This document shows, piece by piece, positions 53,996 to 64,000 of a stretch of 64,000 bases of DNA. The notes under the pieces are model-generated. The model was not told the DNA's origin, did no database searches, and worked only from the letters and a program-made list of their open reading frames with translations. The position numbers were made by a program, and so were the translations under genes. The number at the start of each line of letters is the position of its first letter. Positions within the stretch are counted from its first letter, which is position 1. The stretch covers positions 26,788 through 90,787 of the forward strand of contig NZ_JAUYTP010000026.1 of assembly GCF_030695125.1 (NCBI RefSeq). The letters run 5' to 3'. The DNA comes from Allobosea sp. Lineage in GTDB: Bacteria > Pseudomonadota > Alphaproteobacteria > Rhizobiales > Beijerinckiaceae.

Positions 53996-55214
53996 TCTCG
54001 CGGGCGATCTGCTGGAACACGGCGTCGAGCTGGCTCGCACTGGAGACCTCGCGATACATGTCCGGCTCGCTGGCGCATTGCTGAAGCAGGTTGCGATCTC
54101 CTTCGATGACGCGGACCGTATAGATCTTGATGCCGGCGGCCTTGGCGTCGTCGCAGGCCGAGCGCGTCTTCGGGTTGATCGCGCTGCTGTTGGAATCCCA
54201 GCATGTGCGGTTGGTGAAAAACCGGTTCATCGTGTTGTTGCCGTCGGTCAGCACGATCATGTACTTCGTCAGGCGCGGCGTGTTGGCCGCAGCGGCCTCC
54301 GAGAATGGGGCGCCGGGGCTGAGCGTGGCCGCGCCCCAGACGACGCCGGAGGTGATGTTCGTGCAGCCCGCCGGCGTCATCGCGCTGACGCTGCTGCGCA
54401 ACGAGGCCCAGTTCGTCGTGAGCGGTTGAACACGGGAGAGGCTTGAGCTCTCGCAGTTGGCGCCGGGGTAGAGCGTCGTCGTGGCGCCGCTCGGCGTACT
54501 GTCCTTGATATCGAGAGGCTCGTCGCGGTCGGAGACGCAGCCGTTCCAATCGGCTTTCTTGACCGCCAGTCGGGGATCCGTGCTGGAGGGGCTGTAGCGC
54601 AGCCAGGCTTCGTCGCGGTAGCTGTTGGGGAGGCGCACCTGCGAGGCGAAGGGCACCAGCGAGACCTTGATCTGCCCGGTTTCGACGCTGGCGTTCTCCA
54701 GCGTCGTCAGCAGCGTGTTGGAGGCCTTCTTCAGCTCGGTCATCTTGTTGGATGAGGCCATCGAGCCGGTGTTGTCGAGCACCAGCGCGAGTTCGATCGT
54801 GTTGGTGCCCCAGGCGGCCTGTGCGCTCGACGAGACGGGGATGGTGTCGACGCCGATCACCTTTGTCAGGCTCGTCTCGACGGTGGTGTTGGCGGTGACG
54901 TTGACGGTACGGGCGGTGCGGTCGATCGCGACCGTGTAGGTCCCCAGCGCGGCGTTCGCATTGCCGGCGAGATTGGCGCGGATCAGCGCCTCCGCCCGGG
55001 TCCTGAGCTGGGTGTCGGTCAGCTTGGTGGCGTCGCGGGCCACCATCAGCGCAGCCGAATCAACGGCGGCGTTCAGGCTCGTGCGCGCCGAGGTGGCGCG
55101 GCCATAGTCGATGAAGGCACCGGCGATGCCGACCAGCGGGATCGCGGCAAAGCCGAACAGAATCGCGACATTGCCGGAGGCGTCTTTCCTGAAACGGGAC
55201 ATAAGCGACATCAA
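53970..55214 (-). CDS. TadG-like pilus assembly protein with von Willebrand A domain
   Basis: 414 residues. An N-terminal TadE/TadG-like segment ([30 protein letters not shown]) with one membrane helix, then a vWA domain from about residue 140 with a MIDAS motif DNTGSM. The protein ends in a helical segment. Such proteins occur in Tad-type pilus systems and as stand-alone surface proteins; no tad operon is near. Confidence 0.78.
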   Translation of the reverse strand: MMSLMSRFRKDASGNVAILFGFAAIPLVGIAGAFIDYGRATSARTSLNAAVDSAALMVARDATKLTDTQLRTRAEALIRANLAGNANAALGTYTVAIDRTARTVNVTANTTVETSLTKVIGVDTIPVSSSAQAAWGTNTIELALVLDNTGSMASSNKMTELKKASNTLLTTLENASVETGQIKVSLVPFASQVRLPNSYRDEAWLRYSPSSTDPRLAVKKADWNGCVSDRDEPLDIKDSTPSGATTTLYPGANCESSSLSRVQPLTTNWASLRSSVSAMTPAGCTNITSGVVWGAATLSPGAPFSEAAAANTPRLTKYMIVLTDGNNTMNRFFTNRTCWDSNSSAINPKTRSACDDAKAAGIKIYTVRVIEGDRNLLQQCASEPDMYREVSSASQLDAVFQQIAREISQIRLTM

Positions 55215-55380
55215 CTGTTCCTCCCCGGCACGGTCGGCTGCATGCTGCGGGAATCAGCGCAGAACCTGTGCCAGCCGGGCGGTTTTGCTGTCGGAATGCG
55301 TTGTCTCTGCCGGTCAGGCGCGCTATGCCCCGCGCAATCGAAACTGGCCGTGCGGCCGGAACGCCAGGAACCCTCGCCCC

Positions 55381-57591
55381 GTGATTCCCAACGACATCAA
55401 GATCACGCCGCAGCTCGTCGCCGAACACGGCCTGAAGCCCGACGAGTACCAGCGATTCCTGCATCTGATCGGGCGCGAGCCCTCGATCACGGAGCTCGGC
55501 ATCGTCTCGGCGATGTGGAACGAGCACTGCTCGTACAAATCCTCGAAGATCCATCTCAAGACGCTGCCGACCAAGGCGCCCTGGGTGATCCAGGGGCCCG
55601 GCGAGAATGCCGGCGTGATCGACATCGGCGACGGGCTCGCCATCGTCTTCAAGATGGAGAGCCACAACCACCCGTCCTTCATCGAGCCCTATCAGGGCGC
55701 GACGACGGGTGTGGGCGGCATCCTGCGCGACGTCTTCACCATGGGCGCGCGGCCGATCGCGGTGCTCGATGCGCTGCGCTTCGGCTCGCCGGACCATCCG
55801 CGCACCCGCCATCTCGTCTCGGGCGTCGTCGCCGGCGTCGGCGGCTACGGCAATTCCTTCGGCGTGCCCAATGTCGGCGGCCTGACCGGCTTCCACACGC
55901 GCTATGACGGCAACATCCTGGTCAACGCCATGGCGGTCGGCATCGCCCGGGCCGACGAGATCTTCTACGCCAAGGCCTCGGGCGTCGGCAAAGCGATCGT
56001 CTATCTGGGATCCAAGACCGGCCGCGACGGCATCCATGGCGCGACCATGGCCTCGGCCGCCTTCGGCGAGGGCGCCGAGGAAAAGCGCCCGACGGTGCAG
56101 GTCGGCGACCCCTTCGCCGAGAAGCTCCTGCTCGAGGCCTGCCTCGAGATCATGGCGGCCGGCCATGTCGACGCGATCCAGGACATGGGCGCGGCGGGCC
56201 TGACCTGCTCGGCCGTCGAGATGGGCGCCAAGGGCGATCTCGGTGTCGAGCTGAACCTCGATGCCGTGCCCTGCCGCGAGGACGGCATGAGCGCCTATGA
56301 GATGATGCTGTCGGAGAGCCAGGAGCGCATGCTCATGGTGATCAAGCCGGGCCATGAGGAGCCCGCCGAAGCCATTTTCAAGAAATGGGGCCTGGATTTC
56401 GCGGTCATCGGCCACACCACCGACGATCTGCGTTTCGTCGTGAAGCACCAGGGCGAGGTCATGGCCGACCTTCCGATCAAGGAGCTCGGCGACGAGGCGC
56501 CCGAATATGACCGGCCCTGGATCGAGACGCCGCGCCAGCAGCGGATTGCGCCCGAGAGCGTGGTGCCGCCGGTGTCCAACGCGCAGGCGCTGCTGACGCT
56601 GATCGGCTCGCCCGATCTGTGCTCGAAGCGCTGGGTCTGGGAGCAGTACGACACGCTGATCCTGGGCAATTCGGTGGTGACGCCGGGCGGCGATGCCGGG
56701 CTGATCCGCATCGAGGACGGGCCGAAGGGCCTGGCCATGACTGCCGACGTGACGCCGCGCTATTGCGAGGCCGATCCCTTCGAGGGCGGCAAGCAGGCGG
56801 TGGCGGAAGCCTGGCGCAATCTCACCGCGACCGGGGCGACCCCGCTCGCGGTCACCGACAATCTGAACTTCGGCAATCCGGAGCGGCCCGAGGTGATGGG
56901 CCAGCTCGTCGGCTGCATCAAGGGCATCGGCGAGGCCTGCCGCGCGCTCGACTTCCCCGTCGTCTCCGGCAATGTCTCGCTCTACAACGAGACCAACGGC
57001 GTCTCGATCCTGCCGACCCCGACCATTGGCGGCGTTGGCGTGCTGGCGGATGTGACGAAGCACGCCACCGTCGCCTTCAAGGCGGAGGGCGAGGCGATCC
57101 TGCTGGTCGGCGAGACCTCCGGCTGGCTCGGCCAGAGCGCCTATCTCGCGACGGTCTGCAGCCGGGAGGAGGGCGCCCCGCCGCCGGTCGATCTGGCCGT
57201 CGAGCGTCGCAACGGCGATGTCGTGCGGGGTCTGATCACGGCCGGGCGGGTCAGCGCCTGCCACGATCTCTCGGATGGCGGTCTTGCCGTTGCGCTGGCG
57301 GAGATGGCGATGGCCGGCGGGATCGGTGCCACCATCGAGACGCTGCCGGCGGGGCCGGCGCATGCCGTCCTCTTCGGCGAGGATCAGGCGCGCTATCTGG
57401 TCACGGTTCCCGAGGCTTCGGCCGAGGCCGTCCGGGCCGAGATCGCGGCAGCGGGCGTGCCGGTTCTGGTGCTGGGGCGGACTGGCGGCGACACCTTCGC
57501 GCTGCCCGGCGAGACGCCGCTGGCGCTGGCGGAGCTCAAGACCGCGCATGAAACCTGGCTGCCGGCCTATATGGCCGGCAAGGCCGCCTGA
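55381..57591 (+). CDS. purL: Phosphoribosylformylglycinamidine synthase subunit PurL
   Basis: 736 residues from GTG 55381. The small-type PurL, working with PurQ and PurS, carries the ATP/active-site motif [46 protein letters not shown] and the C-terminal AIRS-like domain. It catalyses the fourth step of purine synthesis. Followed 12 bases later by the bolA gene. Confidence 0.95.
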   Translation: MIPNDIKITPQLVAEHGLKPDEYQRFLHLIGREPSITELGIVSAMWNEHCSYKSSKIHLKTLPTKAPWVIQGPGENAGVIDIGDGLAIVFKMESHNHPSFIEPYQGATTGVGGILRDVFTMGARPIAVLDALRFGSPDHPRTRHLVSGVVAGVGGYGNSFGVPNVGGLTGFHTRYDGNILVNAMAVGIARADEIFYAKASGVGKAIVYLGSKTGRDGIHGATMASAAFGEGAEEKRPTVQVGDPFAEKLLLEACLEIMAAGHVDAIQDMGAAGLTCSAVEMGAKGDLGVELNLDAVPCREDGMSAYEMMLSESQERMLMVIKPGHEEPAEAIFKKWGLDFAVIGHTTDDLRFVVKHQGEVMADLPIKELGDEAPEYDRPWIETPRQQRIAPESVVPPVSNAQALLTLIGSPDLCSKRWVWEQYDTLILGNSVVTPGGDAGLIRIEDGPKGLAMTADVTPRYCEADPFEGGKQAVAEAWRNLTATGATPLAVTDNLNFGNPERPEVMGQLVGCIKGIGEACRALDFPVVSGNVSLYNETNGVSILPTPTIGGVGVLADVTKHATVAFKAEGEAILLVGETSGWLGQSAYLATVCSREEGAPPPVDLAVERRNGDVVRGLITAGRVSACHDLSDGGLAVALAEMAMAGGIGATIETLPAGPAHAVLFGEDQARYLVTVPEASAEAVRAEIAAAGVPVLVLGRTGGDTFALPGETPLALAELKTAHETWLPAYMAGKAA

Positions 57592-57602
57592 GGAGAACCG
57601 CC

Positions 57603-57839
57603 ATGGCGATGGATGCCCACGACATCGAGGCGATGATCAAGGCGGCGCTGCCGGATGCGATCGTCGAGATCAAGGATCTCGCCGGCGACGGCGACCATTA
57701 TGCGGCAACCGTGACCTCGGCCGCCTTCAAGGGCAAGACCCGGGTGCAGCAGCACCAGATGGTCTATGCCGCGCTGAAGGGGAACATGGGCGGCGTCCTG
57801 CACGCTCTTGCGCTGACGACGGTGACGCCTGATATTTGA
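57603..57839 (+). CDS. BolA family protein
   Basis: 78 residues. The BolA fold is seen in IEAMIKAALPDAIVEIKDL, GDGDHYAATVTSAAF and RVQQHQMVYAALKGNMGG, with the conserved HQMVY. Such proteins pair with CGFS glutaredoxins through a shared iron-sulfur cluster; the matching glutaredoxin lies two genes downstream. Confidence 0.92.
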   Translation: MAMDAHDIEAMIKAALPDAIVEIKDLAGDGDHYAATVTSAAFKGKTRVQQHQMVYAALKGNMGGVLHALALTTVTPDI

Positions 57840-57861
57840 GGCGAACCCTGGAGCAGCCGCC

Positions 57862-58131
57862 ATGGCCGAGCCCGATCCGACCGTCGCCAACCACACGCTC
57901 GTTCTCCTGCGCAGCATGGACCGCAAGCTCGATCACGTCATCGAGACGCTCGGGCGACACGACGTTCGCCTCGGACGGCTGGAGCGCGACATCGGCGAGG
58001 TCAGGCGCGACATCGGGGAGATCAAGAGCGATGTCGTCCTGCTCGAGAATCGTGTGCTGACCCAGACCAACGAGATTCTGCGCGTTGTCCATCGCCTGAA
58101 CGAGCACGATGCTCTGGCGGGACAGAGCTGA
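57862..58131 (+). CDS. Short coiled-coil protein
   Basis: 89 residues, almost entirely one coiled coil with heptads (RHDVRLGRLERDIGEVRRDIGEIKSDVVLLENRV region). Located between bolA and grxD and probably in the same operon. Function unknown; structural or regulatory. Confidence 0.6.
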   Translation: MAEPDPTVANHTLVLLRSMDRKLDHVIETLGRHDVRLGRLERDIGEVRRDIGEIKSDVVLLENRVLTQTNEILRVVHRLNEHDALAGQS

Positions 58132-58145
58132 TTGGAGAGATGACC

Positions 58146-58481
58146 ATGACCGACGTCAACGCCCGCCTCGATGCCGAAGTGAAGTCCGCCGATGTGGTGC
58201 TCTTCATGAAGGGCACGCCGCAATTCCCGATGTGCGGCTTCTCGGGGCAGGTCGTGCAGATCCTGTCCTATGTCGGCGTGCCGTTCAAAGGCGTGAACGT
58301 GCTGGAGGATCAGGAGATTCGCGAGGGCATCAAGGCCTATTCCAACTGGCCCACGATCCCGCAGCTCTACGTCAAGGGCGAGTTCGTCGGCGGCTGCGAC
58401 ATCACCCGCGAGATGTTCCAGGCCGGCGAGTTGCAGGCGCTGCTCGCGGACAAGGGCATCGCGGTCAAGCAGGCGAGCTGA
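58146..58481 (+). CDS. grxD: Monothiol glutaredoxin, Grx4/GrxD type
   Basis: 111 residues from ATG 58146, where GGAGAG is 6 bases upstream; an ATG at 58140 is an alternative. CGFS active site at residues 30-33, then WPTIPQLYVKGEFVGGCDI. It carries and delivers iron-sulfur clusters with the BolA protein. Typical length. Confidence 0.95.
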   Translation: MTDVNARLDAEVKSADVVLFMKGTPQFPMCGFSGQVVQILSYVGVPFKGVNVLEDQEIREGIKAYSNWPTIPQLYVKGEFVGGCDITREMFQAGELQALLADKGIAVKQAS

Positions 58482-58553
58482 ACCCCGCCGCCGGTCCGAC
58501 AAACCCGCGCCCCATTCGCCCTCTTCCGTGCGCGCCGCTCACGGGAGACGCCG

Positions 58554-59567
58554 ATGCCTCGCTTCATCACGACCGCCATCCTCGCCTGCGCCACTGCGGC
58601 GCCCCTGCTCGCGCCGGCACCGGCTCTCGCCGACTGGGACAAGGCGAGGCTGTCGCGTGAGATCGTTGCGATCGAGCGGGAGGCCAAGGGCCGGCTCGGC
58701 GTCGCCCTGCTCGATCTGAAGGACCGGTCGCTCTGGTCGCATCGCGGCAGCGAGCGCTTCCCGATGCAGAGCGTGTTCAAATGGCCGCTGGCCATTGCGG
58801 CCCTGCAGGCGGTCGAGGCCGGCAAGCTGCGGCTCGATCAGCCGATCACGATCCGGCGCAGCGAGTTTTCGCTCTATCACAGCCCGCTTGCCAAGGCGTT
58901 CAAGGGCGAGGCCAACGCCTATCCGGTGCGGGAGCTGCTCGCGCTGGCGGCCGGCGAGAGCGACAACACCGCCGCCGACATCCTGATGCGCGAAATCGGC
59001 GGGCCGCAGGCGGTGACCGCCATGCTGAAGGCCGGCGGCATCACGGGCATCTCCGTCGACCGCTATGAGCGGCAGTTCCAGCCGGAGGTCTTCGGCCTGC
59101 CGGGCTTCGGCTGGTCGCAGGTGATCGACGAGCCTGCCTATCGCGCCAGGCTGTCCGCGCTCGATCCCGCGAAACGCAAGACGGCCCTGCAGGCGGCCCT
59201 GAAGGACCCGCGCGACAGCGCCACGCCCGAGGCCAGCGTCGCCTTCGTCGAGGCGCAGGCGAAGGGCAACTGGCTGCGTGAGCCGGCGCACAGCGCGCTG
59301 ATCGACAGGATCACCCTGGAAACGAAGTCGGGCCCCGACCGCATCCGCGCCGGGCTCCCGGCCGGATCGCGCTTCGCCCACAAGACCGGCGCCGGCCTGA
59401 CCATGGACGGCATCAACCACGCCACCAACGATATCGGCCTCGTCACGCTGCCGAACGGGCGGGTCTTCGCCATCGCGGTCTATCTCGCCGGCTCGATGGC
59501 GGATTTAAAGCAGCGCGAAGCGGCCCATGCCGCGGTGGCGCGGCTGGCGGTCGCGGCGCTGCGCTAG
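58554..59567 (+). CDS. Class A beta-lactamase-like protein
   Basis: 337 residues with a signal peptide (1-26). The three class A signatures are present: SVFK (S73, K76), SDN (136-138) and KTG (277-279). The omega-loop equivalent reads RYERQFQ, so Glu172 stands in the Glu166 position while the residue four later is Gln rather than Asn. Secreted to the periplasm. The chromosomal setting and lack of mobile signs suggest an intrinsic enzyme; a DD-peptidase-like role is possible. Confidence 0.8.
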   Translation: MPRFITTAILACATAAPLLAPAPALADWDKARLSREIVAIEREAKGRLGVALLDLKDRSLWSHRGSERFPMQSVFKWPLAIAALQAVEAGKLRLDQPITIRRSEFSLYHSPLAKAFKGEANAYPVRELLALAAGESDNTAADILMREIGGPQAVTAMLKAGGITGISVDRYERQFQPEVFGLPGFGWSQVIDEPAYRARLSALDPAKRKTALQAALKDPRDSATPEASVAFVEAQAKGNWLREPAHSALIDRITLETKSGPDRIRAGLPAGSRFAHKTGAGLTMDGINHATNDIGLVTLPNGRVFAIAVYLAGSMADLKQREAAHAAVARLAVAALR

Positions 59568-60511
59568 GCGCGCTTGGCCAGCCGCTCGGCGATGAAGATG
59601 CCGCCGAGCACGAGCAGCAGGGCGACGCCATGATAGAGCGCGAGCTGCTCGCCGAGGATCAGAACGGCGAGGATGGGCGCGAAGACCGGCACGAGATTGA
59701 CGAAGACGCCGGCGCGCCCCGGGCCGATCAGCTCGACCGAGCGCATAAAGAAGAGCTGCGACAGGATCGAGGGACCGATCGCGACATAGAGCAGGATCAG
59801 CCAGCCCTGCGGCGCCTTCACCACGAAGGCACCCTGCGCGACCTCGATCGCCAGCAGCGGCAGCGAGACCAGGCAGGCGACCATCGCCAGCGCCGAGAAG
59901 AAGACGAGGCCGGGCACCTGCGGCCGCGAGCGGATCGCCACCGTGTAGCCCGCATAGAAGGTGCAGGCGACGATCATGAAGAGATCGCCCGGCGCGAAGG
60001 CGAACTGCCGGAGCACCGCGAACTCGCCGCGGCTGGCGACGACGGCGACGCCGAGCAGCGTGACGAGGACGCCGAGTGCCTGCACCGGGCCGATCGGCGT
60101 GCGATAGGCGATGAAGGCGCCGACCAGCACGAAGACGGGAATAGAGCCTTGGAGAATGCCGATATTGATCGCGGTCGTCGAATAGGCGGCGAGGTACATC
60201 AGCGCGTTGAAGGCGGTGAAGCCGACCGTGCCCATCGCCACGATGAATTTCCAGTGGGCCCGCAGCACCGGCCAATGCGCCCTGATCTGATGGCGCAGCA
60301 GCACCGGCATGACCGCGCAGACCACGACCCAGCGCAGCGAGGTCAGCGCCATCGGCGAGATGGCGTCGACAGCGAGGCGGCCGGCCACCGCATTGCCGCC
60401 CCACATCAGCGTCGTCAGCGTCAGCAGCAGATAGGCATTGCCCCAGAGGCGATGCGGCAGGGTCCGGGTCTCGGGCAAGAGCTCAACCTGACAGGAAAGG
60501 GGCCCCTGCAA
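59564..60511 (-). CDS. EamA/DMT family transporter
   Basis: 315 residues with ten membrane helices in two EamA repeats; the first helix pair includes LLTLTTLMWGGNAVAGRLAVD. Probably exports metabolites or amino acids; substrate cannot be told. Its stop overlaps the beta-lactamase stop convergently by 4 bases. Confidence 0.85.
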   Translation of the reverse strand: MQGPLSCQVELLPETRTLPHRLWGNAYLLLTLTTLMWGGNAVAGRLAVDAISPMALTSLRWVVVCAVMPVLLRHQIRAHWPVLRAHWKFIVAMGTVGFTAFNALMYLAAYSTTAINIGILQGSIPVFVLVGAFIAYRTPIGPVQALGVLVTLLGVAVVASRGEFAVLRQFAFAPGDLFMIVACTFYAGYTVAIRSRPQVPGLVFFSALAMVACLVSLPLLAIEVAQGAFVVKAPQGWLILLYVAIGPSILSQLFFMRSVELIGPGRAGVFVNLVPVFAPILAVLILGEQLALYHGVALLLVLGGIFIAERLAKRA

Positions 60512-60605
60512 TAGCCTTGCGCGGCCTTCGCGTCATGTGGGATGAGGCGCAGGCTCGCCCGGCGCTCGGCGCATCCCTTCCTTCGATCTGTTGTCGGCCT
60601 GTCCC

Positions 60606-61490
60606 ATGCTCGATGTTTCGTCCCGTCCGCTGCGCCTGCTCTTCGTCGACGGCAACACCCGTGCCCAGCGCGAAAGCCATGCTGCCGGCTATGGCGGCCT
60701 GCAGCCGGCGCAGGCCTATGCCGAGGAGATCGCCGCGATCGAGCCCGGCATCGTGGCCGACATCTGCCTGCCGGCCGACGTGGGCGCCAATCTTCCCGAC
60801 GGCGCCGGCCTGCAATCCTATGATGGCATCGTCCTGACCGGCTCGGCCCTGCACATCTATCAGATCGAGCCGGCGGTGACCCGGCAGATCGAGCTGATGC
60901 GCGCGATCTACGCCAGCGGCACGCCCTGCTTCGGCTCCTGCTGGGGCATCCAGATGGGCGCGGTCGCGGCCGGCGGTACGGTGACCGCCAACCCCAACGG
61001 CCGCGAGGTCGGCTTTGCGCGCAAGATCACGCCGAGCGAGGCCGGCCGCAACCACCCGCTGCTGGCGGGGCGCCCGGCGGCTTTCGATGCGCCCGCGATC
61101 CATCTCGACACCGTGGTCCAGCCGCCGCACGGCACCACGATCCTGGCCTCCAACGCCTACAGCCAGGTCCAGGCGGCCGAGATCCGCCATGAGGGCGGGG
61201 TGTTTTGGGGCGTGCAGTATCACCCCGAATTCCCGCTGCGCCAGGTCGCCTCGATCCTCGGGCGGATGGTGCCGGTGCTGATCGAGGAGGGCTTCCGGTC
61301 GGACGAGGCCGCCGCGGAAACCTGGCTCGCCGAGCTGCGCGCGCTCGACGCCGACAAGAGCCGCCAGGACCTCGCCTGGGCGCATGGGCTCGACGCCGAG
61401 GTGCTGGACGATATGCGCCGCGTCACCGAGCTGCGCAATTTCCTGGACCAGCGCGTCAGGCCCCAGGCGAGCGCGCGCGGACGGGCCTGA
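60606..61490 (+). CDS. Glutamine amidotransferase, class I
   Basis: 294 residues from ATG 60606. The nucleophile C112 is in GSCWGIQ, and the His-Glu pair is in VQYHPEFP. The LTGSALHIY loop is in the oxyanion position. Similar to GMP synthase-type and gamma-glutamyl family amidotransferases of unknown acceptor. The last 70 residues are an extra C-terminal extension. Confidence 0.82.
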   Translation: MLDVSSRPLRLLFVDGNTRAQRESHAAGYGGLQPAQAYAEEIAAIEPGIVADICLPADVGANLPDGAGLQSYDGIVLTGSALHIYQIEPAVTRQIELMRAIYASGTPCFGSCWGIQMGAVAAGGTVTANPNGREVGFARKITPSEAGRNHPLLAGRPAAFDAPAIHLDTVVQPPHGTTILASNAYSQVQAAEIRHEGGVFWGVQYHPEFPLRQVASILGRMVPVLIEEGFRSDEAAAETWLAELRALDADKSRQDLAWAHGLDAEVLDDMRRVTELRNFLDQRVRPQASARGRA

Positions 61491-61800
61491 TCCGGCGGGG
61501 CGGGCCTCCGCCGCCGCTCTGTTTCGCGCCGTTTCGGGGCGCCACCCGGCAATATTCGTTTACGTAGCGCTAACCATAACCGATGCCCTCTGCGCTCCTG
61601 CGCTGCCTTGGACGGCGGCGATTCGGGGGGCCGTCCGCCCTCCGAAATGGCAAGGGCTATGATGGTTTTGGCGACGGCGGGCGCAGGTGTGCCGCAGGGG
61701 TTCGTACGGGTTTCGCCCCGGCTTTCCCCGCTTCCAGCGCCCGATATGCCTCCCGCCGACAGCAAAACCCGGCCCGAAGCGACCCGGCCCGCGCCCCGCG
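61491..61800. other. Intergenic region, nothing recognised
   Basis: About 310 bases between the amidotransferase gene and the autotransporter remnant. A TTTACGTAGCGCTAACC patch is AT-richer than the surroundings; no gene, hairpin or repeat stands out. Confidence 0.4.
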
Positions 61801-62082
61801 GCGCAGCTCCTGCTCGCCGGCAAGCCGCTGAAGCTCGAGGCGGGCGCAGCCTGGATCCGCAACGGCAATACCGGCACGAGCGCGCTGGCGAGCTTCCAGA
61901 CCCTGCCCGGCGCGAGCTTCAGCGTCGGCGGAACCGCGCTCGACCGCAATGCGCTGCGCACCACAGCATCGGCCGAACTCAAGCTGACGGACGCGATCGT
62001 GCTCGCCACCAGCCTGGAGGGCGAGTTCGCCCAGAACAGCCGCAGCTTCGGCGGCAAGGCCGCCCTGCGCTACCAGTGGTAG
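61801..62082 (+). pseudogene. Autotransporter beta-barrel C-terminal remnant
   Basis: The frame ends LRTTASAELKLTDAIVLATS then SRSFGGKAALRYQW, the alternating pattern and aromatic C-terminus of an autotransporter barrel. Only about 90 residues of barrel remain and no passenger domain, signal peptide or start is seen upstream, so it is probably a degraded gene. The frame opens at 61687 but the earlier part is not barrel-like. Confidence 0.6.
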
Positions 62083-62548
62083 CCGCCAGGCGCGGCCCGC
62101 CGTCGGCGCGCTTGATCGGCTAGCCTCCGACAGGCGCGGCGCCGCCCTCCGAACCCGACGCCTCCCACGGCTCCGCCTCGCGCGCCTCTTGCCGCAGTCT
62201 GGCCCGCGAGAGGCCCCAACCGGCCGTCGTACGCCACAGGCGCGACCTCTCGTCCAAAGCAGACGATCGTCATGGCGTCGCCTTGCCTTAGAGGCAGGGA
62301 GCGAAATCGCGTCTGGCACGGCCTTGGGGGCCGCTTTCGCGGGCGGTGAGGCCGAAAGTCATCGCTTGGCTCGCGCAGCGTTATGCGTTGATTAATCGAA
62401 TTTTAAACCGTGGATGGTCAAATATATCGCAAGGAGATGCCCTGCTTGACTATCAGGGCTTCAAATCCGCTACGGAATTGGCGCTGCCTGCACATCTCTC
62501 CCGCTCACAACGGCGTCGTTCAGGCGCCGTGATCGAAAGCGAAACGTC
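62083..62548. other. Intergenic region before chemotaxis receptor
   Basis: 466 bases. An AT-rich stretch (GTTGATTAATCGAATTTTAAACC, about 62,390-62,412) and AATATATCGCAAGGAG near 62,430 make a probable promoter and leader. No gene is convincing here. Confidence 0.5.
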
Positions 62549-64000
62549 TTGAAATCGATCCGCACGAAAATCCTGGCGATCCTGGCGATCATTTCGCTCG
62601 GTGCCGTCTTCTCCGCCGCTCTGGGCCTGTGGGCGCTGTCGCGCACCAACGATCTCAGCCAGCGTTCCGCGGTGCTGGCCGATCTCACGCTGTTCACGGA
62701 CCGGATCAACGGCCATGTGCTGGGTGTGGTGATGGACGCCCGCGGCGTTTACATGTCGAAGGACGCTGCCGCCGCCGAGCCCTTCGCCAAGGGCATGGAG
62801 GCGCGCTTCCCGCAGATGCGGGCGCTGGCGGCCGATCTTACCAAGATCGCGCCCGAAGCCGAGAAGACCCAGACGCGGGCGATCGAAAAGGCCATCGCCG
62901 ATTTCATCACCTTCCGCTCGGAGACGATCCGTCTGGCGCGCGAGGTTTCGACGGCGGCCGCCAACACGCAGGGCAACAACGAGGCCAACCGCAACAACCG
63001 CAAGGCCTTGAACGATCTGCTGGTCGCCTTCGCCAAGACCACTGACGCCGCCAGCGGGGCTCTGGAAGAAGAAGGCCGCGCGTTCACCGGGATGGTGCAG
63101 ATCGGTTTGCCGATCCTGCTGGGCGTGACCCTGCTCGGCTCGATGCTGATCGCGCTGTTCTTTGCCCAGCGCTCGCTGACCAAGCCGATCCTCGATCTCA
63201 GCGCCGTCATGGCCGCACTCACCAATGGCGATCTCAAGGTCTCCGTGCCCCATCTCGGCCGCCAGGACGAGATCGGCACGATGGCCAAGGCCGTCTCGGT
63301 GCTGCGGGACAGCAGCGAGCAGGTCGCGATCCTGCAGCAGCAGGAGCAGGCGGCCGCTGCGGCGCGCCTGGCCCGGGCCCAGTCGATGGAGGCCGTCGTC
63401 TCCGATGTCGGCGAAGTCGTCGCGGCGGCTGCGGCGGGCGATTTCTCGGCGCGGCTGCAGATCGACCATGCCGACGAACAGATGCAGAAGCTTGTCTCGG
63501 GCATCAACGAGATCAACGCCGTCGTCGATGGCGCGACCAGCGACTTCTCCAGCGCGCTCCAGGCGATCGCGGCGGGCGACCTGACGCATCAGGTCGAGAA
63601 GACCTATCATGGCCGCTTCGCCGATCTGAAGAACGCCATCAACGACACGGTCGAGCGCCTGTCCTCGACGGTGAAGACGATCCAGCTGACCTCGGCCGAT
63701 GTCGGCCTCGCCGCCCGCGAGATCAACATGGGCGCCGACGACCTGTCCAAGCGCACCGAGGAGCAGGCCTCCTCGCTGGAAGAGACCGCGGCGACGACCG
63801 AAGAACTCGCAGCCTCGGTGAAGGCCACCGCCCAGGCCTCGCGCCAGGCGGCGACCGTCGCCGACGAGGCGATGAAGGCGGCGCAGAACGGCGGCGCCAT
63901 CGCCGGCCAGGCCGTCGACGCGATGTCGCGGATCGAGAGCGCCTCGACGAAGATCTCCGACATCATCCGCGTCATCGACGACATCGCCTTCCAGACCAAT
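62549..64000 (+). CDS. Methyl-accepting chemotaxis protein (C-terminus cut by window)
   Basis: At least 484 residues from TTG 62549; no ATG is in frame before residue 62. First membrane helix KILAILAIISLGAVFSAALGLWAL, a helical periplasmic sensor domain (about 30-180), second helix IGLPILLGVTLLGSMLIALFF, then HAMP domains (TKPILDLSAVMAALTNGDL and two further repeats with AAGDF and AAGDLT). The methyl-accepting coiled coil begins near residue 370. The CheA/CheW hairpin lies beyond the window. Confidence 0.9.
   Translation, partial: MKSIRTKILAILAIISLGAVFSAALGLWALSRTNDLSQRSAVLADLTLFTDRINGHVLGVVMDARGVYMSKDAAAAEPFAKGMEARFPQMRALAADLTKIAPEAEKTQTRAIEKAIADFITFRSETIRLAREVSTAAANTQGNNEANRNNRKALNDLLVAFAKTTDAASGALEEEGRAFTGMVQIGLPILLGVTLLGSMLIALFFAQRSLTKPILDLSAVMAALTNGDLKVSVPHLGRQDEIGTMAKAVSVLRDSSEQVAILQQQEQAAAAARLARAQSMEAVVSDVGEVVAAAAAGDFSARLQIDHADEQMQKLVSGINEINAVVDGATSDFSSALQAIAAGDLTHQVEKTYHGRFADLKNAINDTVERLSSTVKTIQLTSADVGLAAREINMGADDLSKRTEEQASSLEETAATTEELAASVKATAQASRQAATVADEAMKAAQNGGAIAGQAVDAMSRIESASTKISDIIRVIDDIAFQTN

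Overview
The window is GC-rich DNA from an alphaproteobacterium. The host genes (CpdR, small PurL, TadG-like protein, FlbT-type flagellar logic, BolA-Grx pair, N-formylglutamate amidohydrolase beside HisN) fit Hyphomicrobiales, perhaps Bosea or a relative. That genus guess comes from protein style only.

Positions 1 to about 33,700 are the right part of a large prophage; its left end lies outside the window. Leftward genes at 1-12,620 form a lambda-style head and tail module: small terminase, GpA-type large terminase, gpW, portal, protease-scaffold, decoration protein, gpE-type capsid, joining proteins and a tail tube protein. A non-coding control region (12,621-13,438) holds two 109-bp direct repeats, a 22-bp palindrome and an array of CCAT motifs repeating about every 10-11 bp. 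Rightward genes (13,439-18,536) include an Acb2-like anti-CBASS protein, a run of tiny membrane proteins, an endolysin and a spanin pair. A leftward block (18,546-25,589) carries a relaxase, a PcfJ-like protein, small DNA-binding-like proteins and a PolB-type exonuclease. A rightward cassette of two flagellins plus FlbT (25,809-28,026) follows. After it come a MobC-like ribbon-helix-helix protein, a DUF736 protein and further accessory genes up to a tRNA-Val gene whose 3' end faces the prophage.

Two families of repeated, gene-oriented signals organise the prophage. Class I is a 36-bp block found four times, just upstream of three head/tail transcription units and of the endolysin. Class II is TGGTTTCGCGCC followed, at exactly 17 bp from TGGTTT, by a GACAAT-like hexamer; five clear copies and one degenerate copy precede non-structural genes. 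They look like a late and an early/middle promoter class. Together with the relaxase, the mobilisation-like genes and the captured flagellin cassette, they make this an unusual phage with plasmid-like and host-modifying functions.

From 33,697 on the DNA is an ordinary host chromosome: tRNA-Val, cpdR, an N-formylglutamate amidohydrolase, a candidate small RNA, hisN, a lysophospholipase-like hydrolase, a heat-shock protein with a possible RNA thermometer, threonine aldolase, MAPEG protein, gltB-gltD, a DUF459 SGNH protein, an MltB-type transglycosylase, galE, galU, a methyltransferase and thioesterase pair, a TadG-like protein, purL-bolA-grxD, a class A beta-lactamase, an EamA transporter, a glutamine amidotransferase, an autotransporter remnant and a chemotaxis receptor cut by the window end.
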